A stretch of DNA of 64,000 nt. Origin: Climacium dendroides (lineage: Eukaryota > Streptophyta > Bryopsida > Hypnales > Climaciaceae). The translations under genes and the position numbers were made by a program. Under the pieces are notes generated by a model that had not been told where the DNA came from, searched no databases, and saw only the letters and a program-made list of their open reading frames with translations. The stretch lies in NCBI GenBank assembly GCA_950106755.1, contig OX467082.1, positions 36,952,001 through 37,016,000 of the forward strand, given 5' to 3'. Position 1 is the first letter of the stretch; the number at the start of each line of letters is the position of its first letter. This document shows positions 45,900 to 59,334 of this stretch, piece by piece.

Positions 45900-48890
45900 G
45901 AGGATTCAAAGTGATTGTTTGCAAGAAACTCTCAACGTTTTTGTCTCAAATAGACCTATTTTAGTGAGTACTATGGCTTTTGCAATAAAAATTTTAAAAA
46001 TAAATAAAAATACAGATAATTTGTAAAGCATTAGAAATAGTATGTATGATTAAATTATGGCCTAAAATTTTTTATCCCTATAAGTTATGCACAAATAGAA
46101 AATGATGGACAATGCCAAAAATGGATACTTTGTTATTTGATTTTTAGAAAATAGTATAAAATAAAATAAAATAAAAATTAAAGTATTTTAAAAAATTTAA
46201 GGTGCTCCTTCTCAATTCTTTGAATCTTTGGGAATAAAAATTGTAGTATGTGCACTTGCACAAAGGTAGTGTACATTGAATACATGCAAGAAGGTGGACA
46301 CTATAGTATTTTTTTTAAATCTCTTTGACAACTTGTATAACTTTAGTAGAAAACCTTGTCTTCCAATTTTGACCTTCAAATTTGAATTTTTGAGTCAAAA
46401 TAGTACTAATCCCCCTAAATGGTAAAAGTAGTCATCCGAATGGTGGTTGTTTAAGAATACTAAATTAATTTTCAAAAAGTGTGAAAAATGACTTAATTTC
46501 TACAACTACCACACATACCTTCATTTCAACATTCACACACATTAGATATCCACAACAAAAGTTATAACCAAAAAACATATTGTTCAGAGCCAAGGGGCCA
46601 CAAAAACCAAGACAAGTGCTTCTTACAACTATCCTAGTCAAATAATCTAATCACAAAGAAGTTCAAAAGCACACCCATATTCTTCAATTCAAACAAACCA
46701 TCTTACAATCTATACAATCAAAGTTTCCAAATTTTTTTTGCATGTTCTCATACTAGTAATGCAAGATTCTATAGTTTGATATGTTAAAAAAAATATTTTT
46801 AATCTTTTTGCTCTTCGCAATAGAAATGGATAGCTTTGAGTGGATTTTGATGAAAAAGGCCTTGGGATATTAAAAGATAGACCATTTTCAAAACATTACT
46901 CTACATCAATTTCAAGTTGTTCAACAACATTGTACAGTACCATGATTCACAATCAAACTTGTTTTATATATTTTTTTCTAAAGACTCATATCTCATCTAA
47001 TGACAAATAAAAGCCTAAATTACAAGTATGAAATTTTGTCATATATGTCATATAGAACAATGTGAAAAAATTCAATTGAAATGTAATTATTGTTCATGAG
47101 TGATTGGTTTTCAAAGTAAACCACCCAATATACTTAACTTTGTAGCCATTTGGAAGATCATTAAACAAATTCCAATTTAAAAAATAAATAAATGCAATGG
47201 TGGTTTCTTCTAGTGATCAATTATTTGAAAAGTCATAGTTTAGTAATAAGAATTCTATAAAGTGTATGCTAACTTGAATTGAAAATATCTATCAATGGCC
47301 AACAAAATATAAGGAACTAATAAAAATAACAATCATACACAAATTTTCATTAGTAAATATTAGATGTACTGTACATAAGATGTTTTCCACAAAAATCACT
47401 AAAATTCTAATCAAATCAACAAGAGGGTCTTGAAGAACCTAAGAAGCATGACAAATCCTGCATTTGAAGTTGTCATTGTCTTTCAACAAGAACATTTATT
47501 TTGAATAAATAAAAATGATAACTACTAATATAAGATGAATTATGTATAAGACTTGTACATTCTATGATGTATCATTTATCCTCCCAAGACCCTTTTTCTA
47601 TCAAAAACCATTTAAAACTACCTTTTCTCTTGTAAAGAGCAAAAAACTTGAAAGATTATTTTTTTGCATATTTAACCACAAGATCTTGTATTAGACTAAT
47701 GTAAATGTATTGAAGAAATTTCAAAAACTTTAATTTTGTAGATTGCAAGATATTTTCATTTAAGTGAACAAAACAAGGTTTTTTGTCCCTTGCTTGATTT
47801 TATTTTTGACTTTGAATCTTAAAAAATTTATTGCAATATTGCTTTTGAATATCAAATTTTATATGTTGAAGAATTGATTTGAGAATCTAAAAAACTTATT
47901 AAGAACAAGTGATTTTCATTCCTTGAAAAAATTGGAAGGAAAAATTAAACCGTAACTAATAGTTCTAATATCAGTATAATTGATATTCACTAATCTCAAT
48001 GACAAAAATACTCTAGTGAGAAATCTTAACTTGTTGAAACTTTTCTTTTGAAAATTTGTGAAAATTGAGTTCACAAATGAATCCTAGAAGTTATTATTTC
48101 CAAGAAAATGCTCTATTTGTTAAAGAAACAAGTTTATCTATAATGTTTATTTAACAAATTCAAATGGAATGAATCAAAGCTTTCTACATAGACAAGAATG
48201 CAATCTATGAAAAATGAACTTTTAAAATCATTTATTTTTAAGTTTTTGTGGGATTTCTCCTCTATCCATTGAACAAAAATTAAAACCCACTGTACCATAA
48301 TTTTTGCTTCTTGACATCAATTGAAATAAAAAATTAATTTTTAGAAAGCTAATGTATTTTTCTATCTCCAAAAGAAGCTTTAAAAAATTGCAACAAATAG
48401 TGAGACTTTAAGAGCCTATCCAAAATCCACTTTGTTCCTACAGTAGTAGGGAAAAAGGACATGTAGGGTGAGAAAGGATCAATTTCTTACGTGGAAGCTT
48501 CAACTTTTTACAAAACGTGATCTCGCTAACCTAGGGTTTTGTTAGACATATCTCTTATGAGAGGCTTATTGAAGTTGAGCATATTCTCGAGGGGGGTTGA
48601 GACTTTCTCTCTCAAGAAGAGGACTAGGCCCTTTGATCAAGTGATTGGAGATTCTTCACCGTCTTCTAGTTTCAAGAAGTAAGTTTTCAAACCTTTCATT
48701 TGGAATTGTAGACATTTCATTTGGAATTCGGAGGTCAAAAGTTGTTGCCTATTCTTCCTTTTATATTTCTTTTGTTTTTCAAGAATTGAGGTTAGCATTT
48801 GAAGAAAAAAAGTGTAAATTGTTGTAAGAAACTACAAGATAACAAGCTTTGAGACTGAACTTTAGATTTGTTATGCTATAGGACACCACT
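45900..48890. other. spacer with another TTAA-group relative
   Basis: About 47640-48420 repeats the interior of 30149-31063 and 44658-45895 (accacaagatcttgtatta, gattgcaagatat, ttgtcccttgcttga, caaatggaatgaatcaaagc). Its ends were not found. 48420-48890 is the region upstream of the F-box gene; no clear TATA box was chosen. Confidence 0.5.
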
Positions 48891-50597
48891 ATGGATTCGC
48901 AAACCAACAACCTTCCATTGGATGTTGTAGAGCGCGTGCTCTCTTTCTTGTCGGTACCCACTATATGTAAGATGCGGATAGTTTGTAAGGAATGGAACAA
49001 GTTGATTGATAGCGCAACCTTTCACGCTTTATGTGACAAGAACAGGAAGAACAAGGACTACTTGTTCTTGTGGAGAAAAGACAATTTTCTAGCTACCAGT
49101 TGTAAGGACATATCGAGGTTTGGAACAACCTTTCATTTCTTTGACCTCGACATGGAACGATGGTATTGTAGCTGTGGCCGCAACAAAGAAATGGTGCATT
49201 GGTTCCTAAGTATGGACTCCGGCCTTGTTTGTGAAGTGATCCCTTTCTACGGCACTAGCACGGAGGGGAGAACTTTAAGTCTCTCCATCCTAGATCCAAT
49301 TACCAAAACAAGTAGGGAACTACCATCTCCGAATGTACGCTTTCCTCCACCGCATTTTAATGAAATAGACCCTTCTTTGATGATTGTGGTGAATCAAGTC
49401 ACCCATAGCTACAAGGTTTTCTTCTTCAACACATTAAACCACATGCCATTGGCGTATGTGCTTGAATCAGGTACACAACATTGGCGACTGGTAGGAGGAC
49501 TTCCACAACTTATGGACGACATGATTGCCTTCCAAAACACTGCATTCGCATCCTCAAACCAAGGTGTAGTGAAACTTCTTCCTCCTTCCTAAATGACACA
49601 ATTGCTATCTCCTCTGATATTCCATACACATTTGTTAGACCACATTCAAGATTCTTTTGATAAACTTGCAACATCTTTGTATATTTGGCAAAGAAATTAG
49701 CAACTTACCATACTTGCTACACACAGTACTAGATGGTTCACACTCTCTTTTACAATGTTTGGCAATGAGTGACATGGCTGATAGCATTCCGGTGTGTTTC
49801 CAAAGCTGACTTTCAATGCTTCCACTAAACATGGTCCAAAATTTACAATGTTTTCAGTTGGACCATGTTTGCTGAAAAATGTTGCAAGCTTGCATGATTT
49901 CAAATTTCTCTTCTCCTAATCTATGGTGAAATCGGTTAAGAAAGTAACCCTCTAGCTTGTAGCCATGTGACTGAACTCGATTCACTGCAACGCAGGTTTT
50001 TTGTTTGAAGAATGTTGTCAACTTCGTCTCTTCCGCTATGAGGTGGAGGGCGACACCTTCGCCAAGGTTTGGGAACTGAATTTCGCAAGGAGAGTCGTGT
50101 ATTCCAAGCTTCTTGTCCGCCACAACCGCTTGTTCGTCCTCGTCATAACACGTCTTCGCAGCTCCATTAATATATTTTTCACTCGCGAGGCGCCCGAGCA
50201 TGAGATTGATGAGGCCTGTTTCCAGACTTGTCAGGATGAGAAAGGCGCCCTGTTTGAGATGTATGAGATTCTGCTGGACGAGGGAAGTGCCAAGCCTGTC
50301 GTCCAGTTCACACAAGTTGCTCTTCGTGCTATTTTGGGGGATGATATGTGCCCCAACTTTTGGTTTGCATTTCCTTGTTTGGACTCCAAGGGCGACTGCA
50401 GCTCAGTTGTCCTGATGCAGCATCATTCAGGAGAGATGCGGAGGTTCCACTTGGCCACTGGCGCGGTGGATGTGTTACCGGCTTGTCCTTTGTCCACGAC
50501 GATCCCAGACATCGAGAACGTCACTTCCACTTTTGATGCGAAGACCATGCCGCTCAGTTTGAGGAATGTGTTGAAGCACGCACCGCCAACGGTGTAG
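48891..50597 (+). CDS. F-box protein, two exons
   Basis: Predicted substrate receptor of an SCF (SKP1-cullin-F-box) ubiquitin ligase. Exon 1 is 48891-49563 and exon 2 is 49996-50597. Donor CAAG|GTGTAG and acceptor GCAACGCAG flank a 432-bp intron in phase 1, and joining gives NQG then FLFEECCQLRLFRYEV without loss, 424 residues in all. The F-box is at residues 8-47 (LPLDVVERVLSFLSVPTICK, RIVCKEWNKLI). The rest (about 50-424) resembles the C-terminal halves of the large F-box/Kelch-like group of bryophytes and ferns (LPQLMDDMIAFQNTAFASSN). I cannot count clean Kelch repeats, and the target is unknown. The start is the first ATG. The Tnp2-type transposon begins 345 bp downstream, close enough to lie in the 3' UTR. 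Confidence 0.88.
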
Positions 50598-51109
50598 AAA
50601 GTATGGATTGCGTTACATTACCTTGTCAATGCATCCTGGCATCCTGGCATCCTGGTAGAGCTTCACACTTTTGATTTTCTGTGGAGCTGGCGAGCCGCAG
50701 TGTCTGTGTTACGTACTGGAGTACCTCCTCCTGGGGTGCCTTCAATCAGACAATAGTTACAATAGTTTAGGGTTTTTGAGTGAAGATTTTTCTTTTTTTC
50801 CAAGACTTTCTGATTTGTGAGGGAGAAGAGTGCATCAGAGACTTTGATATCTTGATTCCTACTTGCATTAGCAGTTGGGACAAGGTGGTTGATGGGCTCT
50901 CCTTCAATTCGACCTGTTATGTTACAATTTCAGGTTTGCAACACAAGGAGCTCCTAGAGCATTCCCACAAGGGAAAAGAGCCATGATTCCAACTATGAAC
51001 GTATGCTTTTCCACATACCAGGGAAGTGTGCCACACAGGGAAAAAATTTCACATTCCATTTTTTTGCAGGGGAAATCATTGGAGTTTTCAAAGAGGGAAA
51101 ACCACAACA

Positions 51110-51320
51110 ATTTAAGAGAGGGAAAATTAACATAATATTATAGAGGGAAAATCAACATAATATTGTAGCGGGAAAATCAACATATTATCATAGAGGGAAA
51201 ATTAACAAAAATTGAAAGAGAGAAAATGAATGGAATTCCAATGAGGATAAGCCAATTGAATTTCAATGGGTAAATACAATAGAATTTCAATGAGGGAAAA
51301 TCAGCTACTTTTTGGTCATT
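51110..51320 (+). repeat. subterminal repeats of the Tnp2-type transposon
   Basis: Six to seven imperfect units of about 30 bp built on 'agagggaaaatYaacataatatt', starting near 51114, 51144, 51170 and 51190, and becoming looser toward 51310. Position and spacing fit transposase-binding sites, as in CACTA elements. Confidence 0.72.
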
Positions 51321-51366
51321 CTATTATGATCTATATTTTTTCTATATTTTTGTCATCATAGGGAAA

Positions 51367-54300
51367 ATGTCTCTAAAATTTGGAAAACTATCTACAACTA
51401 TTCACATGAAGTCAATCTACAACTTATTCTTAATAAATGATAAATTGTCTTCAGAAGGAAAAGTTCACCATAGTGTGAGGAGATTGATTTCTACTCAAAA
51501 TCAATCTGGTGGAAGTACAGAGCTAGTGGCTCAAGTTCAAGACATTGAGCAGCCCAACCTTTTAACTTGTTTTTGTCATCTTTGCAAAGGAGCTCGAAAA
51601 TGGACCCAGGTAACAATTGCCAGACATTACAGCATGGAAAGGATGAGGGATAACTTGGTGGCCATTCCTTTGTTATCTCAAGAATATAACCATGAAGAGC
51701 CCTTGTTGGATATGGCAGAAACAAGCTCATCAAGACCTAAACTTGAGCCTGAACCCTTGAGCTTGCATGAAGCTATTATGACACAGATTATCGACTTACA
51801 AGTGCTTCTTGATAAGTCTCACATGTCTATTGATTCACAAGGGGAAATAATGCAAGCCTTTTTTGGATCCTTTCAAGATCAGCCCCACATGACCAGCTCA
51901 GGATCTTTAGACTACAAAAACCTCTCACTGGGGAGATTGCTTTCTCTAGCAGGTCCAAATTGGAGTGGAGATATAGGTGGTGTTCAAGCTCCAACAACTT
52001 GGAAGCAGTTGATGAAAATTTATAAAGGCTTAGGAATGGTGGAAGCTCAGAAGTGGCGGATTTGCATAGGTGATGGTGCTGCAAGCCATGTCCCAACTAT
52101 ATTGAAGCCACATAAAGAGGATTCTTCCAATTTGAAGTTGGACTGCCTATGCATTCCAAAGTCAGCTTTCAAGGATAGGCGAGATTGCCCTGGATGTAGC
52201 CAGAAGTGTCCGAGATGTGAAAAGCTGAGAAAAGATATCCTATCTTTTGAGTATTTGCCCATTACAGGTATTTTAACTTTCATGTGTTTAAGCCGCACAT
52301 TATGCCATGCCTTTTTGAAATTATGGAGGAATAGAGATGCTTGGAAAGGTTTACATGAAGATTTTATGCCAGAAACAATTCAGGAATTTTGGGATGGTTC
52401 CAAGATTAGAGAGTATGCATCATTTTGGGATCTTGAATTGGAATGGGAGGTCCCAATTATTTGTCCGAATACTACTTGCAAACAAAGTTTTCGAGCTTTT
52501 CCAGAGTCACAAACATGTGAAGAACTACTTGATAGTTACAACCAGCACCTTGGCTTGTATTCATTTTCTTGCTCCGAGTGTTGCACTCTTGTGGAGGCAC
52601 CAAGACGCACAAAGAAGGTGAGTATGTGATTTGGCATATAAATTAGTTGTTGAATTTTTGTGAAATTTTTGGATTAAATGATTAAACTTATTATTTGGAA
52701 AACATTGATTACTAAATTTTCTTTTTTTCATGCTTGAAGGGAGATCCAAGAAATTTTGCTATACTTGGCTATTGGGATGGATTTCAGAGTACAAGAACAA
52801 CACTAAGAGAATGCGTGACACTTGAAGTTGAAATATTGAACACAGGAAAGGAATCATCATTGGGTCCTATTCCAATTCTTTTTATACCAGCAAGTTCAGC
52901 AAAGCTCATAAAACATGGTGATTCAAGTGTCCAAAGTGCCTTTTTGGAGCCATTCTTTTCAGAGTTGGAGGATTTGTTTGTTACAGGGTTCCCAGTTTCT
53001 TATGCATATCCACCACATGTTATTAGTGAGCATCTTGATTCTGCAGGATGTATTGACAGAAAGATACAACTACATGCCATGCTGATGGCTTTCACTGGAG
53101 ATGCTCCAATACAGTGCAAATTTGGCGGTGTTAAGTATGGAGGCTATGGTGGTTGTAGACGCCATCAGGTGTCTTTGGAAGTGAGAAGGGATGCTGCTAC
53201 CTCTAGAGCAAACTTGGTATATTGCAACACTCGAAGAGAAGTTCGCCACCCCCTTCCTCTACGGAGTTGTGAAAATTTACTAGCTGCAGTATGTGAGTGG
53301 CGAACATTACAACCTGGGAAAGACAGAGTTGAACTGGAGAGGAGAAGTGGCATCTTAGGATACTCTAGTGCTTGGTGACTATATCATCTCTACGGTTTTG
53401 ATATCAGCAGAGACTTGGTTTATGACGTGATACATACCCTCTCTCTCAACATGCTGAAAAAATATGTGGCCTTATTGGTTGACAGTATGAGTGCTTTAGG
53501 TCGATTTGATGAGCTTGAGGAGGCACTTGTTATAGCTTTGAAGCATAAACCAAAAGGTTTAGGAGGACGATGGCCAAGGAAGTTGAAGTCCTTGGGTTAC
53601 TACAAGGCTGAAGAATATCAACTGTTTGTGATGTGGTGCCTTCCCTACATTTTGGATCATCTTGATCTTAAGAGAGATTCAGTCCTTGGTGGTGTGGGAA
53701 TGTTATTAATTGAAGTTTGTAGGCTATTCCATTCCCATGCTCGAAGACATGGTTGGACAGCAGATGCAATTGTGACAGCACGAATCCTTTTGGTAGCTTG
53801 GAGAGTGAGAGTTGAGGAGAGCATTGGGCCAAGCTCGTCACCTCTTGAGCATGTTGCTGGTAGTGGAGAGCTTCTGGATGATATCATGAGGCATGGCTGC
53901 CATGATATTTATTGGTGTTATGCATTTGAGAGACAAGTATCCAACTACATGGCTATTCCTACAAACTAGAAGTCTATGGAAGTATCCTATCTAAATTACT
54001 TCAAGCGCTATTTCTTCACCAAGACTTTTTCCTATATCAAGATGGATAAAGATGGTATGCTTCCTCATCAAAGGGCTTTACATGCAATTCATAAGTTTTT
54101 TTTTGCTTCACGACAGGTATACACTCCAGAGATTGAGGTTATGTCATTTACATGTGATGTTTGGCATGGCAATCGGGTTATTGTGGTGTATTCTCAGGAG
54201 AAGGCAAGAAATTTGGCAAAAGTCATCTTCAATTTGGAGTCATGCACTTGCAAAAGCTTAATTGCTAAGAAAGGAATTTGTGTTGGTCCTAGATCCCCTA

Positions 54301-55151
54301 TTGTGAAACAAACAACTCCTGTGATGGCCGTGTACTTGGAAGAATTTTGGAAAGCACAAGGGATTTTGAACAATGAAAATTCAAGTTTTTTGAATTTGGA
54401 TTTTTGTAGGATCAGCTTTGTACTGTTACAGGGTGTGGAATACCGTGTAAATGACTTGGTGGTAGTGGAACCAGATTTGGGCAATACAGATCATTCATGG
54501 ACATGGAAGGGAAAAATCTTGGGATTCTACATTCACGAATTGCAAGGAAAAATGCAAGTGTTCTTTGAAGCTGCCTACTTTGAACAACGAGTGCAAGATC
54601 GTGGCTTGATGATGCCATTGGTGCATCATATTTCTGGGATGAGAATCTTGAATGATCAACCACGAGAAACCATTATCAGGCCGGTACAATGTCTCATCTA
54701 TAAATTTATGGCATTGCCAATTCCGCACAAAAATTATTTGGTGGCTTTTGAACTTGAAGATAGAGCTCCCAGAACTCACTTGTTAGAGGTGGGACAACCA
54801 GGGTGTATCCCTCCGTTCCCTGAATTAGGAGACATCATGCTTGTGAAGCGCAAGGGCTGGGCAGATGGAGATCCATTTCTCTATGTTGTTATCCTTGAAG
54901 TTAATTCATGCAACGCCAACATGGAACCCAGTGGTGATATTGAGTCTCAGGTTGTGAATGGGGCTATAATGGAGCTTGACAATTTGGTGGGTACTGTGGA
55001 GCTCTGTCTTTTGAGGCAAATGGGGCCTCGCTCTCAAAAGTTTGTTGCAATGGATGGTGGTAGATATAAGTGTTCCTGGCACAAGCTGGTGAAACAAGTG
55101 GTCACATTTAGAATTACCAAGTGTCTACCGGTCAACCTATTGAATGGATGA
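51367..55151 (+). pseudogene. Tnp2/DUF4218-type transposase with two in-frame stops
   Basis: Exon 1 is 51367-52617 (donor AAG|GTGAGT) and exon 2 is 52740-55151 (acceptor TTGAAG): a 122-bp phase-0 intron, 1,220 codons including stops. In exon 2 the frame is open except for TGA at 53376-53378 and TAG at 53967-53969. Homology to Tnp2-like transposases continues across both, so they are point changes. N-terminal zinc-binding-like motif FCHLCKGARKW..TIARHY; CxxC pairs (CPGCSQKCPRCEK). The Tnp2 core has GYWDGFQ, AFTGDAPIQCKFGG and GGCRRHQ, then YDVIHTLSLNMLK. A DUF4218-like block has WCYAFERQVSNY, followed by TN-stop-KSMEV. The last about 230 residues (VEYRVNDLVVVEP onward) are beta-rich and remind me of a BAH domain; that is uncertain. 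The product moves the element by cut and paste; as written only truncated proteins could be made. Confidence 0.86.
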
Positions 55152-55671
55152 TCACAAGCTGATCGACTTTCAAAATATGAGGTGAGATCACTATTTTGGT
55201 TTTGATTGTAGCATGGTTTTGTTTCTGGTTCATGCAAGAAGTATGCTTGAGAAATTTTAGCAAGAAGTATGCTTGGAATGTAATATTTCGTACAATCAAT
55301 AATGGCATTGAAAGTTGACTCTGGGAGCTTATGTGAACCTATTTTCTGGCTTTGATTGCACCACAGGTTGGTATACAGGCTTTCATTTGGACGAAAAGCA
55401 TTTGTGGTGGTCTCAGATTCCATCATTGCTGGTCACATCCTCAATGAGAACGAATTTTCTTGTTAGAATTTTCTTCATGCTAGAATTTTGAGTTGTCACT
55501 GACAAATGAGGGGGAAAAGAAATGGGGAGGAGGGAAAAGGAAATACTCTCCCACTTGTCAGTAAGGATGATCACAGGAAAAAAGTAATTCCCTTCGTCTC
55601 TCTCGTGCACCATGGGAATTGATCCATGTTTCCCATTTTCCCTTGTGGGAATGCTCTAGGAGCTCCTTGTG

Positions 55672-58600
55672 AACTATTTATCAGTTTATTTACATGTTCT
55701 GTGAGAGCTATCTTGGATGCATTTCAATGAGTTGATTTTTGTGTTGCTTTCAATTAAGGTTTGCCCATCTACTGTTCAAGAAAGCACGAATATCTGAAGT
55801 GAGATCCGATCCAAAGCTGGAATGATCAAAGATCAGGTTGGCCAGTGTCTGGAACCATTGTCGCAGTATGCCAGAAATGGAATGCGTGCTCACTATAGAG
55901 ATTTGGAGAGGAGGATGAAACCAAGGAATGTTGCTTGTGGTGGTTGCTTTCGTATTGCAGCTGTGGTATTGCAGAAGTTGGTGTGCAGCATTCGTTCCTC
56001 ACGTGAAGGTTCTTTCACTTCCCCCATGTATTGAACACTGTGTTTTCTCATTGGTATCATTTGGGAATTTGCACAATTTCTTGATCCACAAGAAGGGAAA
56101 GTGAAACCACAAGGAGTGGATCAGTATGTATTTATTTCTCTTACTGTTATCACTCAAGATAGTTGTATGAATTCACCTGTCTCAAGTCCTCTTCAAATAT
56201 ACATTATTTGGACATGTTGTTTTTTCATAGCCTTCAACAATGTACAAAAAGTGTACATTTGAGGAGGTGGGCAATTTTAGAGCCCTATCCCTTTTCAACT
56301 TCAAAATTTCATAACTAATTCCACAAAGCTCCAAAAGATATGAAATGACTTGGATAAGATGCCAATTCCACTTGTCTTTTGAGGAAAATTTACTGATAAA
56401 TATTTCAAAAAGTTTCACCTCCCCAAAATTCAGTTTCAGTTCGTAAATGGGTGATTTATGGACCTCCTACCTTAATATCAGACACAACAATTTTCAATGT
56501 TGAATTTTCTTTGAAGTATCCTCTCATTTTAAAAGAGTTGTTGAAGAATGTGAGTGCACTACATGGACAAGTTATGTCGAATAATTGAGCTTGAATTTGA
56601 CTATTAGAATTTTGGCAATTCATAATTGACTAATTTGTGAGATTGAGAACGTGAGTTGGAATTAGCTTTGAAGAAGCTTATGAAGAATTCTAGTCCAAAT
56701 TATGCAAGATGTATGTGAGCCATTATCCTTGTGTTCTTCTTGAGATAGATCAATATAGCTAGTTGTATATATTTGTTGACTCAAAACTAAAGAGGAGGGA
56801 GGTGTAGCATTGACAAAAGGTGCACTCTAATTACAATTGAAAAAAACAAAAATTTCTTCACTTTTAATTGAAAAATCATAGTAATTCTAAATTTCTATAA
56901 ATGATTTTGAAAATTTCATAATTTATAGAAGATATGTGATTTCATCTTTGAAGAATAAAATAAAATAATTTCTATTTGTAACCAATGGCAAAAAAGAACA
57001 TACAAAACAAAGGATATTGAGGTTATTCATATAGTCATAGACTCCATTCTTTAAAAGTTAATCTCAAAAGAAAATCAAACAGTGTAAGTTGGTACAATAG
57101 GAGATTCCTAAAAGTAGCATTTTGATTTAAAATCAAAATGCTTTGGTCTTAGTAAAATACAATATTCAAAGTGACAAATGAAGCTATCCAAATTGAGAGA
57201 TTATAGGAGTGAGTAGCTAACTTTGTTGAGAGTCCAAAGAAAATGGGTTGAAAATAAGTTTTTGATTTTTTTATGGAAAAATTTGATAGCCTCTAGACTA
57301 TAGTTTGGGTTTCCATTCTTGTCCAATCCAAACTTCCTTCAAGAGTTCATTGCCTTTGGTCAAAAAGTGTTGCCATGGAAGCGTTTGGGAAGGCAATGGT
57401 ATTTAGACTATGCTTTTTAGTGTAAAGGGTTGAGAAGCTAAACTCTTGTTTTTTTGCAATCTCATTGGTGAATATTGACTACCTCTCAACATTTGGCTAT
57501 AAAGTAACATATGGGCTTTAATTAAGTAGACCTTTGCATAGAGTTATGTTTCTCGAAGCTATCTTTTTCCTGACGTTGTTCATTATGCAATTCTCTAACA
57601 ATGCAAGAGCGGAAAATGATTGTTTTGCAATGATAATTTCCTTTATTGGAACTTATAGTCCCTTCAAGGGACAATGGCCATTGTTTATCATAAATGATGA
57701 ATGGTGGCTACATTAGAAAATAATTAAAAAATTAAAAAATTATAATTAAATCATACTTCAAAAATTAATTCAAAAATAACAATTTGATATAGTTGCACTA
57801 ATGCCACATCAAATTCAATTTTTTTCGTAATTTTCTATATTTATTTTAATATTTATTTTAAAAATTACTTAAAAAATATTTTTAAAAACTATATGAATAA
57901 ATAGTTCCATGCTAATCAAGCCTTCCAATTTGTTGGTTTTTATATATTTTTTTCAATCAGCATTCCTTACTATTCTCATTGTCTATAGACTTAGGCCCCC
58001 TTCGAGTTCTCATTTTTTTCCTAATGAAATGCTTGTAAACCCTTGCCAAACAATGTCATATTCATTTTGCAGAAGGATTATATCCTGCAATCTCCTTCTA
58101 CGACGTAAATCTATACAATCAATGATTACACATTTTTCATACATCGATCAAATATCTCATCCATTTCTGGACAAATGTTTACATTCAACAATCTCCTCAT
58201 TGTTTGGAATTCTAAAAATAAATAGGCATTCCTTGGCTAGCTTCTCCCTCCTTAGCTTGTTTATTTTCAGAAGTCCCTCCACTGTGGTAATTGCCTTAAG
58301 ATAGACCAACCCAATTTCATTTGTTGCCCAATTCTGACCTCTACTTTTAGCTCCAATTCCGACTTCTACTTTTAGCTCCAATTCCATCCATTCAAACATC
58401 CAAAATTGTCCAAACAAATATCCAAATCCTTTTAAGATTCTGACAAAATTTATGCAAATGGGTAGCGTGTCAATCCTTGACTGGTAGGAACTGGTTACAG
58501 GGTGCTTATTGGACGTTCATGACTCCACTTTGTGGGTGGTTTTGTATTTCAAAGCAAACCACTTCAAAAATTTACAAAAATTACAATTTTGTCCAAAAAT

Positions 58601-58783
58601 TATAATGCCACTTGGGTTTGATCCGTGAAACAAACGTGCACCTTTGAATAATATGTGCCCCTCTTGAAATCGGTCCCAAGATATTAAGATTCCAAATTAA
58701 ATTAGAGCGGTAATACGCTTGTCTACCTTATACTCCGTACTTGGTCCTGAATGTACCAACTGAAGCTAATTGTGTGTTTTCGT
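55672..58783. other. spacer between the transposon and SNM1
   Basis: 55672-56040 may continue the F-box gene's 3' flank; a 70-codon plus frame at 55822 has no motif. 57240-57510 is a diverged relative of the Harbinger-like element at 37112-37659 (shared 'tagtttgg.tttccatt', 'gagagtcca', 'tctcaac.tt.g.c'). The rest is AT-rich, and no gene is supported. Confidence 0.5.
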
Positions 58784-58887
58784 CGACGAACGTGGACGAA
58801 CGTGGACGAGAACGTGGACGAGAACGTGGACGAGAACGTGGACGAGAACGTGGACGAGAACGTGGACGAGGACCTGGACGAGGACGG
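58784..58887. repeat. 12-bp minisatellite upstream of SNM1
   Basis: About eight units of GAACGTGGACGA, with the last ones GACCTGGACGAG. Several reading frames stay open over it (RERG, VDEN and, in reverse, RPRS repeats). I see no start context or flanking domain, so I do not call a protein. Confidence 0.88.
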
Positions 58888-59334
58888 AGTAGCTTTTCGC
58901 AAACAGAATGCGAACACAGAGGCGCCAAAAATTTGCTCATAACTTCGGGGAGAAGCTTCCAGTTGGGGTGGGGCGGCTATGGCAGATGAGCGCCTGGCTA
59001 GGGCAGGTTTCGTGACGAGACGGGCATGGCGTTTCTTCCAGTGTAAACTGCAATGGTCGCTTAACAATGTGTGGATAGGTATGAGGTGGAAGCATGTTTT
59101 GATTTTTCTTGGAGTGCCTAATTTCGCAATCTAGAAATTCTGGATTTGATTCGGGTTGCTGAGATGTTCCACTTGTTGTCAATTGCAGAATTATTTCTAG
59201 GTCACAACTAGTTGACAAAGCTTCTAGTTCACATTGAATTATTTCGAAGAATGGCAACCTTTGACGATATTAGGTGCAATGGAGGGGTATGAAATGCCTA
59301 TTTCCTTAGCCTCTTGTTTGTCTACGCCGAAGAC

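Larger units (their letters stand above)
50942..55671 (+). mobile_element. Tnp2-type DNA transposon, nearly complete
   Basis: A 4,730-bp element with perfect 36-bp inverted ends (50942-50977 and 55636-55671) starting CACAAGGAGCTCC. AA lies directly outside each end, which may be a 2-bp target duplication. Ends beginning CAC fit the CACTA/EnSpm superfamily, as does the encoded transposase. An alternative reading is that the element starts at AGAGCATTCCC and duplicated the palindrome AGGAGCTCCT. Repeated AGAGGGAAAAT motifs lie just inside the left end. Identical ends mean a young insertion, yet its transposase has two stops. Confidence 0.9.

Noticed and set aside
51367..55151. Assignment of the transposase to the KDZ (Kyakuja-Dileera-Zisupton) group
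   Set aside because: Considered because of the cysteine motifs and long TIRs, but the KDZ signature motifs were not found, whereas Tnp2 and DUF4218-like blocks were.
58723..59067. Arg/Pro- or Ser-rich frames on both strands
   Set aside because: Artefacts of the 12-bp minisatellite; no start context or homology.
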